The notes beneath the pieces are model-generated. The model searched no databases and was not told the origin of the DNA. It was given only the letters and a program-made list of their open reading frames with translations. Shown here one piece after another: positions 51,891 through 60,113 of a stretch of 64,000 nt of DNA (positions are counted from its first letter, which is position 1; every line of letters starts with the position of its first letter). The DNA is from Sphingopyxis yananensis (GTDB lineage: Bacteria; Pseudomonadota; Alphaproteobacteria; Sphingomonadales; Sphingomonadaceae). The stretch is from positions 1 to 64,000 of the forward strand of contig NZ_JAJEWI010000010.1 in the NCBI RefSeq assembly GCF_020687785.1, written 5' to 3'. The translations under genes and the position numbers were made by a program.

Positions 51891-52507
51891 CGGGGGGCGC
51901 AGCCTTGGATCAGCACATCCGCCATTTTGCGTGCCATATCTACGGCTCGATCGGTGCCTTCTGGGTCAAACCAGCGGGCGGGCCAATTCAGGGCACCGGC
52001 AAAGGTCAGCGCCGTGACATGTTCATCCGCGACGCTGATCGACCCATCCGCTACCGCATCGCGAATGAAGGAGCGCAGCGCATTGTCGATGTCGCGCTTG
52101 CGATCGCGGACTTGGCGCGCGCTGTATGGCGACAACATCTCATCGCCAGTACGCACCACGCATCGTCCGAAATCACTCATTGTTACAAGGGCATAGCTTT
52201 CCAAAAAGCTGCGCAATTGGTCCAGCCCTGTGCCAGAGCGTTGGCGCGCATCCTCGGATGCTTCCAACAATTGGTTCAGCCCGATGGTCACGCATTCCAG
52301 CAAGACACCGTCTTTGCTGCCCAGATAATGATAGATGGTTGGCTTGGAAATTCCAAGGCTGGCCGCGACATCATCCAGCGATGTGGAATGAAATCCCCGC
52401 GTGTTGAACATGCGTACGGCGGCGCGCAGCACGGCGTCCCGCTTGGCGCGCCGTGTCGCCGCGCGTTCGCTGCTGGTGGGGAAGGGTGAGCCGTCGATCT
52501 GAGTCAT
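51887..52507 (-). CDS. TetR-family regulator of the beta-oxidation cassette
   Basis: A 206-residue regulator with DNA-binding region KRDAVLRAAVRMFNTRGFHS and TSLDDVAASLGISKPTIYHY followed by a ligand domain. It diverges from an acyl-CoA dehydrogenase, and a perfect 16-bp palindrome lies in the 69-base gap. By position and fold it resembles fatty-acid or phenylacetate-type TetR repressors that sense an acyl-CoA, but the ligand is not known. Confidence 0.88.
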   Translation of the reverse strand: MTQIDGSPFPTSSERAATRRAKRDAVLRAAVRMFNTRGFHSTSLDDVAASLGISKPTIYHYLGSKDGVLLECVTIGLNQLLEASEDARQRSGTGLDQLRSFLESYALVTMSDFGRCVVRTGDEMLSPYSARQVRDRKRDIDNALRSFIRDAVADGSISVADEHVTALTFAGALNWPARWFDPEGTDRAVDMARKMADVLIQGCAPR

Positions 52508-52542
52508 GCGCTATGATTGACATTTTGCGCGTGAGAACGCAA

Positions 52543-52558
52543 TTTACTCATGAGTAAA
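52543..52558. promoter_or_regulatory. perfect 16-bp palindrome, likely TetR operator
   Basis: TTTACTCATGAGTAAA is its own reverse complement and sits midway between the divergent TetR and acyl-CoA dehydrogenase genes. It ends 18 bases before the dehydrogenase start, so would block its ribosome-binding region and promoter. Confidence 0.75.
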
Positions 52559-52576
52559 ATTTAGGCGAGTTGGTAT

Positions 52577-53704
52577 ATGATTCTGAATGAGACGCAGTCT
52601 GCCATTGTCGATGCGGTTCGCGCCTTTGCGCAGGACCGCATTCGTCCCTTCTCGCTGAATTTCGAAACGGCGGGGGCCTATCCACCCGAATTATTTCAGG
52701 AAATCGCCGCTTTGGGCCTGATGGGTATGACCATTTCCGAAGATTTGGGGGGCGCAGGCGCGGATTATGTGTCCTATGCTTTGGCATTGATGGAAATTGC
52801 GGCGGCGGATGGCGCGCTGTCGACGATCATCAGCATTCAGAACAGCCTGATTGTCGGGTCACTGGCCCGTACTGGTACCGAAGAACAAAAGGCTCGCTTT
52901 CTGCCGGACTTGATTGCGGGGCGTATGCTGGGTGCCTTTGCCTTGACCGAAGCAGATGCGGGATCGGATGCGTCTGCCATTCGTACGCGGGCGACGCGTG
53001 TCGATGGCGGTTGGCGTTTGAACGGGGCCAAGCAATTCATCACGTCAGGTAAGATTGCCGGTCTGACCATTGTCTATGCCGTCACCGATCCGGATGCGGG
53101 CAAGCGCGGCATCACCGGATTTTTGGTTCCCACCGACCGCCAGGGCTATATTGTGGACAAGGTGGAGCATAAATTGGGGCAGGCTGCATCGGATACTTGC
53201 GCCATTCGCTTTGATGATCTGTTTTTGGAAGATGATCTGCGCTTTGGTACAGAAGGCGGCGGATATTCGCTGGCCTTATCCAATTTGGAAGTCGGGCGTA
53301 TTGGCATCGCTGCGCAGGCCATTGGCATGGCGCAGGCCGCGCTGGATATCGCCGTCGGCTATGCGCGCGACCGTATGTCGATGGGGAAAGCGATTATCGA
53401 ACATCAAGCGGTCGGGTTTCGCTTGGCCGATTTGGCAGCCAAGCTGGAAGCCGCGCGCCAGTTGGTCCTGCATGCCGCCAGCGCCAAAGATGCCGGTCTG
53501 CCCTGCCTGAAAGAAGCGTCGATGGCCAAATTGGTCGCTTCTGAAACGGCGGAAACTGTCGTCTCTGGCGCAATCCAAACCCTTGGTGGATATGGATATT
53601 TAGAAGAATTTGGCTTGGCCAAAATCTATCGCGACGTGCGCGTCTGCCAAATCTACGAAGGCACATCCGATATCCAACGCATGGTGATTGCCCGCGCTTT
53701 ATAA
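52577..53704 (+). CDS. acyl-CoA dehydrogenase
   Basis: A 375-residue FAD-dependent dehydrogenase that makes the trans-2-enoyl-CoA. FAD/substrate segments are FALTEADAGSDASAIRTRAT and WRLNGAKQFITSGKIAGLTI. The catalytic Glu is E361 in QIYEGTSDIQRMVIARAL, as in short/medium-chain enzymes, so this one can act alone, unlike the heteromeric pair at 16-18 kb. The start is an ATG 18 bases beyond the palindromic operator. The next gene begins eight bases after the stop. Confidence 0.92.
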   Translation: MILNETQSAIVDAVRAFAQDRIRPFSLNFETAGAYPPELFQEIAALGLMGMTISEDLGGAGADYVSYALALMEIAAADGALSTIISIQNSLIVGSLARTGTEEQKARFLPDLIAGRMLGAFALTEADAGSDASAIRTRATRVDGGWRLNGAKQFITSGKIAGLTIVYAVTDPDAGKRGITGFLVPTDRQGYIVDKVEHKLGQAASDTCAIRFDDLFLEDDLRFGTEGGGYSLALSNLEVGRIGIAAQAIGMAQAALDIAVGYARDRMSMGKAIIEHQAVGFRLADLAAKLEAARQLVLHAASAKDAGLPCLKEASMAKLVASETAETVVSGAIQTLGGYGYLEEFGLAKIYRDVRVCQIYEGTSDIQRMVIARAL

Positions 53705-53712
53705 GGTGAACC

Positions 53713-54498
53713 ATGGCCAAATCTGTAATTTTTGACGTCCAAGACGGCGTCGCCACCATCACGCTCAATCGCCCCGATGTTGGCAATGCCATTAATTTGG
53801 ATATGGCGCGTGCGCTGGTCGATGTCGCCATTCGCTGCGAAACGGATCGCTCCATTCGCTGTGTTGTGCTGACGGGCGCTGGGCGTTTATTCTGCGCTGG
53901 TGGCGACGTGAGCAGCTTTGCGGATGCGGGCGACGGTGCGTCGGCCTTGTTGAGCGAATTGGCGGGCACGCTGCATATGGCAGTTGCGCGTTTCTCGCGC
54001 ATGGCTTGTCCGCTGTTGACCTTGGTCAATGGGCCTGCGGCGGGCGCTGGGCTGAGCTTGGCGATTGCCGGCGATGTGGTGCTGAGCGCACGCTCGGCCC
54101 ATTTTACGGCGGCGTATAGCGCGATTGGCTTAACGCCCGATGGCGGGATGAGCTGGCTGTTGCCGCGCTTGGTCGGCTTGCGCAAGGCGCAGGAGATTAT
54201 TCTGACCAACCGCCGGATCAAAGGTGAGGAAGCCGAAGCCATTGGGTTGATCACGCGCTTGGTGGATGATGCGGCCTTGACCGCAGAGGGGCAAGCGGCC
54301 GCCAACCAACTGGCGGCATCGGCGGTTGGCGCGGTCAGCGCGGCGCGGCGTTTGTTACAAAGATCCTTCCAAAATGGGCTGGAAGGCCAGTTGGAAGATG
54401 AAGCGGCATCCATCGCTTCGGCTGGCGCTCGCCCCGAATATCAGGAAGGGCTGGCGGCCTTTCTGGCGAAGCGTCCCGCCAATTTTCTGGGGCTGTAG
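53713..54498 (+). CDS. enoyl-CoA hydratase/isomerase, PaaG-like
   Basis: A 261-residue crotonase-fold enzyme. Oxyanion-hole segments are LTGAGRLFCAGGDVSSFADA and NGPAAGAGLSLAIAGDVVLS. Both hydratase glutamates appear replaced (GAGLSLA and HFTAAYSAIG), while an Asp is kept in LTPDGGMSWLLPRLVG. That combination is seen in isomerases of the PaaG type, so this may shift a double bond instead of adding water. Second gene of the cassette, with GGTGAACC spacing after the dehydrogenase. Confidence 0.85.
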   Translation: MAKSVIFDVQDGVATITLNRPDVGNAINLDMARALVDVAIRCETDRSIRCVVLTGAGRLFCAGGDVSSFADAGDGASALLSELAGTLHMAVARFSRMACPLLTLVNGPAAGAGLSLAIAGDVVLSARSAHFTAAYSAIGLTPDGGMSWLLPRLVGLRKAQEIILTNRRIKGEEAEAIGLITRLVDDAALTAEGQAAANQLAASAVGAVSAARRLLQRSFQNGLEGQLEDEAASIASAGARPEYQEGLAAFLAKRPANFLGL

Positions 54499-54626
54499 CC
54501 AGCGTTTACGGCGCATCCCCCCGCCATGATTTTCGCACACCGCCGGATATCTTCAGCGCAGCCGCAACGACGGCCAAGAGGCGCTGACCGGTCGGTGATA
54601 TATTTCCAATGTAGAGAGGGTATTTC

Positions 54627-55391
54627 ATGCAAATTGACGGCGTAAGCGCCATCGTCACAGGCGGTGCATCTGGTTTGGGCGGTGCAACCGCAGCCCGTTT
54701 GGCCGCTGCTGGCGCGAAGGTGACGATTTTTGATCTGAACGCGGAATTGGGTGCGACCCATGCAGCGGCGATTGGCGGCCATTTTCAGCGTGTGGACGTC
54801 ACTGACGCCGACGCCGTAGACGCGGCCCTGACCGAAGCCGAAGCAGTGAATGGCAAGGCGCGCATCTTGGTCAATTGCGCGGGCATTGGCCCCCCGGCCA
54901 AAGTGGTGGGCCGCGATGGCAACGCCATTCCGCTGACCGACTTTACCAAAATCGTGTCGATCAATCTGTTCGGGACATTCAATGTTTTGTCGAAATTCGC
55001 GGCGCGCATCCATGATGCCGATGTGATTGGCAAGGAAGAGCGCGGCGTGATCATCAACACCGCTTCGGTTGCGGCGTTTGATGGCCAAATCGGCCAAGCC
55101 GCCTATGCCGCCTCCAAGGCTGGCGTTTCGGGGATGACCCTGCCTATCGCACGGGAATTTGCACGATATGGCATCCGCGTGATGACAGTGGCGCCCGGCC
55201 TATTCCTCACCCCTTTGTTGGCATCCTTGCCACAAGAAGCGCGGGATAGTTTGGGCGGTCAGGTGCCATTCCCCGCGCGACTGGGCGACCCCGACGAATA
55301 TGCGATGATGGTCGAATCCATCGTGCGCAACCCGATGCTGAACGGCGAGACTATTCGCTTGGACGGCGCCATTCGGATGGCCCCGCGCTAA
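54627..55391 (+). CDS. SDR, 3-hydroxyacyl-CoA dehydrogenase type II (HSD10)-like
   Basis: A 254-residue SDR whose pattern matches the 17-beta-HSD type 10 / 2-methyl-3-hydroxybutyryl-CoA dehydrogenase group: AIVTGGASGLGGATAARLAA, ILVNCAGIGPPAKVVGRDGN, INTASVAAFDGQIGQAAYAA with YAASK, and LDGAIRMAPR at the end. These enzymes oxidise 3-hydroxyacyl-CoAs with NAD and also accept hydroxysteroids. It closes a dehydrogenase, hydratase/isomerase, dehydrogenase cassette that lacks a thiolase. GAGAGGG precedes the ATG. Confidence 0.9.
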   Translation: MQIDGVSAIVTGGASGLGGATAARLAAAGAKVTIFDLNAELGATHAAAIGGHFQRVDVTDADAVDAALTEAEAVNGKARILVNCAGIGPPAKVVGRDGNAIPLTDFTKIVSINLFGTFNVLSKFAARIHDADVIGKEERGVIINTASVAAFDGQIGQAAYAASKAGVSGMTLPIAREFARYGIRVMTVAPGLFLTPLLASLPQEARDSLGGQVPFPARLGDPDEYAMMVESIVRNPMLNGETIRLDGAIRMAPR

Positions 55392-55406
55392 GCACAGCTT
55401 CAAAAG

Positions 55407-55431
55407 GGCGCGGTCCATTGGCGACCGCGCC
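55407..55431 (+). terminator. hairpin terminator after the beta-oxidation cassette
   Basis: GGCGCGGTC and GACCGCGCC pair perfectly around seven bases, 15 bases after the SDR stop; no T-run. Bases 55432-55898 carry no recognisable gene; a 63-codon minus-strand frame at 55514-55705 lacks start signals. Confidence 0.6.
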
Positions 55432-55898
55432 AAAGCGTTTGTGCGCGATGTTATGGCCTCATATAGGCCATCATGGCCTGCCAGCCGATGCGCTGATTGC
55501 ATCGTCACGGTGCTTAGTAGGTGGCGGCGCGATCAGCATTTCTGTTGCGCAGACCAAGTTGTAATTTGCATCTTATCAACTGTGCGACGGTCGCGAGCGT
55601 CATATGTGTGCGGTGCTGAAAGCCGCGCTCTGTTGGCGCTTCGATGCTAGGCATAAGGGCAAATGCCGTAGCATCTCGTTTGGTTTCTATCCCAAGATGA
55701 TTCACGTCGATATGCGTGCAAAGCGAGCAGTAGCCTACCGAGTGATCGCGAGCGGAGGAAAAGGCGCGAAGTCAGTCGGTGGATGCCGAAAATAGCCGCC
55801 GATCCCGCCTGAATGTCGAAATCATCCACTCAGGGGTCGCAGAGCTGGCCCCCAATTATATGTGATACATATAGTCGATCGCTAAATCCTAGGCGAAA

Positions 55899-57443
55899 CT
55901 AGTTTTTATCGGCAAATTGAACTGCAATTTCACGCAATTCTCGTTTCAGGATTTTGCCAATTGGACTACGAGGAAGCTGCTCAATCACATGGATAGCCGA
56001 AAGCCGCTGCCCTTTACCCAACTGCTTGTTGACGCTTGTTAAAAGTGATGGGACGTCCAATTGTTGGCCGCGCGGTTCAACAAATGCAACTGGTGTTTCC
56101 CCCCATCTTTCGTCTGGGACACCGACCACCGCGGCTTCCCGCACAGATTGCGACTGCATGATTATGTCTTCGAGGTCGCTTGCATAGATATTAAAGCCGC
56201 CCGAAATGATCACATCTTTTTTTCGGTCTAGAAGGAAGAGAAAGCCTTCGTCATCCATCCACCCGATGTCACCACTTTTTTGGAACCTTCGACCATCAGG
56301 GGCGATCCAGATTGTTTCTTCTGTGGCGTCGGCTTGGTTATGATAGCCGCGCATCATTTTCGGCGACCATCCTGCAATTTCGCCCTTCGCGCCTGTTGGC
56401 AGAATCTGTCCCTGATCGTCCAAGATCACAACGTCGCTCCCTGCCGTTGGTTGTCCCACGGACGCCAGATGATTGGGATGTTCATGGGCTAGCAGGATGA
56501 AGGAGACGCCTCCTTCCGTCATGCCATAGAATTCGACCAAACCGCCTGCGGGCCAACGATCTAAGATTTCGCGTTTTTTAGCGGCAGCTAGCGGAGCGCT
56601 TGTGCAAAATTTCACATGGAAGGACGAGAGGTCTGTGGTGTCAAATTGTGGCGAGGATAATATTCTATCATATTGAACTGGAACTAATATTTGGTGGGTT
56701 GGGCGGAATTCACCCGCAATTTTCAAGAACCGATCCGCATCAAATTTGGGCATAATATAGGCCGCCCCGCCTGCAGCCATGACCGATAATAAGCAGAATA
56801 AGGTGGTGTTGCTGTAAAGCGGTGTCGAAATGATCGTCCGGCTGCGCTGATCCATGAGAAAGCCGCCGCACATGTCTGCAATTTCCCGCGAACGATAACG
56901 GCGATCATGCATGATGCCCTTGGGGACGCCTGTTGTTCCAGAGGAGTAAATAAGATTAAAACCATGATCGGGTTCGATATTTACCTTGGGATGAACGGCG
57001 GGATATTCCGCCATGAAAGCGGTAAGGGATGCCGGATTGAGCCGGACAATATGATAGTCAGGCCTGTTTTCCCAATTTTCAAAATGACGTCCGAATTGAG
57101 CGGCATAGTCATCCGACAGGAATAAAATTTTCGCTCCGCTATCTTCCACCATGGCTAGGGTCGCGGCAGGAGATGCCAAGGTTGATAAGGGCACGCACGT
57201 TGCTCCCGCCCGCAAGGAGCCGAAGAAAACTAACATATATTCAATGCTATTAGCAGAAAGAGCGGCCACTTTCGGGTCGGGTCCAATGGATTTGGCGATA
57301 AGCGCTTGGGCGATTTGATTGACATAGGCGTCCATTTCGACCCAGCTCAGCGATGTGATGCCGTCCGTTAAGGCCAGCCGATCCGAATTTGTCGTTGCAC
57401 CTTCGACCAAATATTGATCGAAATCTTTGAATATATTCGTCAT
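55899..57443 (-). CDS. AMP-binding acyl-CoA synthetase
   Basis: A 514-residue ANL enzyme. P-loop NLIYSSGTTGVPKGIMHDRR, VEFYGMTEGGVS, KSGDIGWMDDEGFLFLLDRK with the hinge Asp, KDVIISGGFNIYASDLEDII, and catalytic Lys in PIGKILKRELRE. It would activate an organic acid to its CoA thioester at the expense of ATP. Last gene in the minus-strand series receptor, carboxylesterase, double-TetR, MFS, synthetase: a logical ester-uptake, hydrolysis and acid-activation pathway (inference). It starts 15 bases after the MFS stop. Confidence 0.9.
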   Translation of the reverse strand: MTNIFKDFDQYLVEGATTNSDRLALTDGITSLSWVEMDAYVNQIAQALIAKSIGPDPKVAALSANSIEYMLVFFGSLRAGATCVPLSTLASPAATLAMVEDSGAKILFLSDDYAAQFGRHFENWENRPDYHIVRLNPASLTAFMAEYPAVHPKVNIEPDHGFNLIYSSGTTGVPKGIMHDRRYRSREIADMCGGFLMDQRSRTIISTPLYSNTTLFCLLSVMAAGGAAYIMPKFDADRFLKIAGEFRPTHQILVPVQYDRILSSPQFDTTDLSSFHVKFCTSAPLAAAKKREILDRWPAGGLVEFYGMTEGGVSFILLAHEHPNHLASVGQPTAGSDVVILDDQGQILPTGAKGEIAGWSPKMMRGYHNQADATEETIWIAPDGRRFQKSGDIGWMDDEGFLFLLDRKKDVIISGGFNIYASDLEDIIMQSQSVREAAVVGVPDERWGETPVAFVEPRGQQLDVPSLLTSVNKQLGKGQRLSAIHVIEQLPRSPIGKILKRELREIAVQFADKN

Positions 57444-57458
57444 AGCAATTGTTCCGCC

Positions 57459-58826
57459 CTAAGGTTGAAGGTCATCGGCCATATGGGCCGCAAGAGCGCG
57501 CCGGCCCCATAGGAGAGCGGCAAGCATGATAAATGTGGCAACGCTTGCTACAATGGCGATGCTCGTTCCGACGGCCTGTTCGTCTTGCAAAATCTGATTG
57601 GTCACCAAGGCAACGATCGTTGCACCGCATGCCAAGCCGACAAGGTTGATGATGAAGAGGAAAATCGCGGATACCTGCCCACGCACTTCTGCAGGGGTAA
57701 TCTGTTGCAAGATAGCCGGATATACAGCGACTGGAACCATCCCAAAGAAATTGGTGAGCATTAGGCCGCTGACCTTGGCCCAAAAGATTGGCGGGCCGAA
57801 GATTGTTATATGTAATGCCAGAACCGACGCTGCTCCGCCCAATGCCATGACCCAAAGTGCGCCATGCGCTATGCCGCGTGCTCGTAAAGCATCGGCGGAC
57901 CAACCAGCCAGCAATCCGCCGGCAATCGCTGAAGGGATATAGACCAAGCCCATCAGCACGCCGGTTTGACTGGCGCTCCAACCGACAACGCGCACAAAAT
58001 AGGTCGGCAGCCAAGCGCCCACCCCATAGCCTGTTAACAGTAAAAAGGCCGTCGCAATGGTGAACGGTCCATAGATGGGGCGGTTGCTCCAAAGTAGCTT
58101 TAATACATCCGAGAAGCTTGAGGTCGAAAGGCTGTTGCCATGAGTTGATAGGGAGGATTTCTGCCTTATGGGTTCGGGCGTGAAGGCCAGCGGAATGAGC
58201 ATGGCAAGGCTTAGGCCACCCACGGCCAATAGCACCAATTGCCAAATTTTCAGTGCCCCCAATAACGGAAGATTGATCGCCGATATGCCTTGGAAGACGC
58301 CGATCACCAAACCGCCTAGCAGCAAGGCCGCGCCGCTGCCGCCGACGACGCCCACGACCATGAAGATGCTCATCACGCGGTTCAGGCGCTCTGGCGGGAA
58401 TAGGTCAGGGATCATTGAATAGGCAGCCGGCGTCAGGGCTGCTTCGCCCAAACCTACGCCCGTACGTGCGACGAAAAGCTGAAGGAAGCTTTGTGCCAAG
58501 CCGCATGCCATGGTCAACAAACTCCACAGAGCAACGCCCAGCATGATTACATATTTTCGCACCCATAGATCGGCAAAGCGGCCCATAAATAAGCCGCTGA
58601 CCGTGTAGACCAAGCCAAAGGCCGCGCCGCTCAATAGGCTTATTTCTGTATCACTAAGCTGAAGATCCGCTTTGATCGGCTCAATCAAAAGCACCAATAT
58701 CTGCCGATCCAAAAAGCTGATCATATAGGTGATGGCGAGCACGAACAAACTGCTCCAGGCGACCATTGGCGTTGGATATCGGTATGTGTTGCCCATTGTG
58801 TCGGATCTCGTTTTTGCTGTTATCAC
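57459..58826 (-). CDS. major facilitator superfamily transporter
   Basis: A 455-residue MFS protein with about 12 membrane helices: LFVLAITYMISFLDRQILVL opens helix 1, GRFADLWVRKYVIMLGVALW is the loop 2-3 signature, and GLGEAALTPAAYSMIPDLFP follows. The GTG at 58826 has GAGGA at a good distance; the ATG at 58796 is an alternative. It is similar in style to the MFS next to BVMO-2 (FLDRQIL.. against YADRYIF..), so from the same subfamily. Likely moves the acid or ester released by the neighbouring carboxylesterase across the inner membrane. Confidence 0.9.
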   Translation of the reverse strand: MITAKTRSDTMGNTYRYPTPMVAWSSLFVLAITYMISFLDRQILVLLIEPIKADLQLSDTEISLLSGAAFGLVYTVSGLFMGRFADLWVRKYVIMLGVALWSLLTMACGLAQSFLQLFVARTGVGLGEAALTPAAYSMIPDLFPPERLNRVMSIFMVVGVVGGSGAALLLGGLVIGVFQGISAINLPLLGALKIWQLVLLAVGGLSLAMLIPLAFTPEPIRQKSSLSTHGNSLSTSSFSDVLKLLWSNRPIYGPFTIATAFLLLTGYGVGAWLPTYFVRVVGWSASQTGVLMGLVYIPSAIAGGLLAGWSADALRARGIAHGALWVMALGGAASVLALHITIFGPPIFWAKVSGLMLTNFFGMVPVAVYPAILQQITPAEVRGQVSAIFLFIINLVGLACGATIVALVTNQILQDEQAVGTSIAIVASVATFIMLAALLWGRRALAAHMADDLQP

Positions 58827-58922
58827 AGCTATTTCCTCACCCAGAAGTGGGCAACGCCCGCAACCTTGGCTCTCCCATGCCGTTGCAGACATCGGACCTT
58901 AGGCGGGTTGATTGCGCCAAAA

Positions 58923-60113
58923 TTAGCTAAAAATTCCTGTAAAACAGGGTTTTACATAATATGATGTTGCATCATTTGCGGTGATTGATGGAACGAAGCT
59001 GGGCAGTTCATCGGCGCTGTTAATCATGCCCAAAATCAATTGTGCCGACAGCATGGCATCCACCGGTCGCAACGAACCATCGCCGATACCGTCACTGATG
59101 ATAGATGCGAGCAAGTGAACAATTTGCTGGTATTTTTCGATGACTACAGCCTGCAAATTTTCCGGCAATGTTGTCAGCGCTGACATTCGAAGCAGGGCTT
59201 CACCGTCCTGCAATTGCAATGAGACAAGATGCGCGGCCAGCGTTGCGAGGGCTTGATATCCATTTGCCGAAACAGCTTCGGCTGCCAATAATGATTCTCG
59301 CATGATCGATAGGCTGCGATCAAAGCAGGCAAGGATCATCTCATCTTTGCTGCCCATATGATGATAAAATCCGCCCTTTGTTGTCGCCACTTCCGCTGAA
59401 ATTTTGTCCACCGATGCGCCATGATAACCTTGACGGTTCATAAGCTTGGTTGCGGCGCACAGAATTGTCCCGCGCAGATCGGAAGGGGCTTGCTCCGACG
59501 TGATGAGCTTGATCGGGTCCCAAGGCACGCCTGTTGCGGCGACGCCATGGATTATGATGTCAGCTAGACGCTCGCAAACCTTTGGATATCGATCGGGTAA
59601 CACGCCTATCAGCCAAAAGGCTGACCAGTGGCAATGGGCAAGGAGCAAATGGGCTTGGCTAGATAAAGCGAGGCGATTTACGTCATCTTGCGCATCGGAA
59701 ATGAGCGCCCTCATATCGCGAAACAGAGCGACAAAGGCTGCATTGACCACTGGAGAATTCAGCGCGCGAACATCATTGAGGGCGGTTAATTCGTCTATCT
59801 CCCCCAATTTTGCGCGTCGGCGCAGGTCGAAAAAATGGGTGAGGAATTCTGAGGTGCGTTGGTCCGCCTGCGCAGCGTTGGAGGCCTCCGCTATCAAATG
59901 TTGAATGCGCTGGATTGCATCCAAAAAGCAGGCGGTGGCTAAATCCTCTTTACGGCGGAAATAATATGCCGACGCTTTGGGAGCCAAGCCCAGATCTGCT
60001 GCCACATCAGCTAGCACCATCCCACTGACGCCGCGTCGATTGATAATGCTGATCGCGGCAGAGACAAATTCGGCGCTCCGCCGTGCTTGTTTCGGTGTTT
60101 TTTGGTCACTCAT
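58923..60113 (-). CDS. double-domain TetR-family regulator
   Basis: A 396-residue protein that holds two complete TetR units in one chain. The first helix-turn-helix is at about residues 15-60 (SAAISIINRRGVSGMVLADV, AADLGLAPKASAYYFRRKED). The second is at about 213-258 (TILCAATKLMNRQGYHGASV, DKISAEVATTKGGFYHHMGS). Each is followed by its own helical domain. Ordinary TetR proteins are about 200 residues and bind as dimers, so this tandem form may act as a built-in pseudo-dimer. The ATG at 60113 overlaps the esterase stop (ATGA), which fixes the start and shows translational coupling. Confidence 0.88.
   Translation of the reverse strand: MSDQKTPKQARRSAEFVSAAISIINRRGVSGMVLADVAADLGLAPKASAYYFRRKEDLATACFLDAIQRIQHLIAEASNAAQADQRTSEFLTHFFDLRRRAKLGEIDELTALNDVRALNSPVVNAAFVALFRDMRALISDAQDDVNRLALSSQAHLLLAHCHWSAFWLIGVLPDRYPKVCERLADIIIHGVAATGVPWDPIKLITSEQAPSDLRGTILCAATKLMNRQGYHGASVDKISAEVATTKGGFYHHMGSKDEMILACFDRSLSIMRESLLAAEAVSANGYQALATLAAHLVSLQLQDGEALLRMSALTTLPENLQAVVIEKYQQIVHLLASIISDGIGDGSLRPVDAMLSAQLILGMINSADELPSFVPSITANDATSYYVKPCFTGIFS

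Noticed and set aside
57472-58245. Minus-strand 257-residue frame inside the MFS gene
   Set aside because: Same strand as the MFS gene in another frame, with low-complexity Arg/Cys/His content and no membrane pattern.
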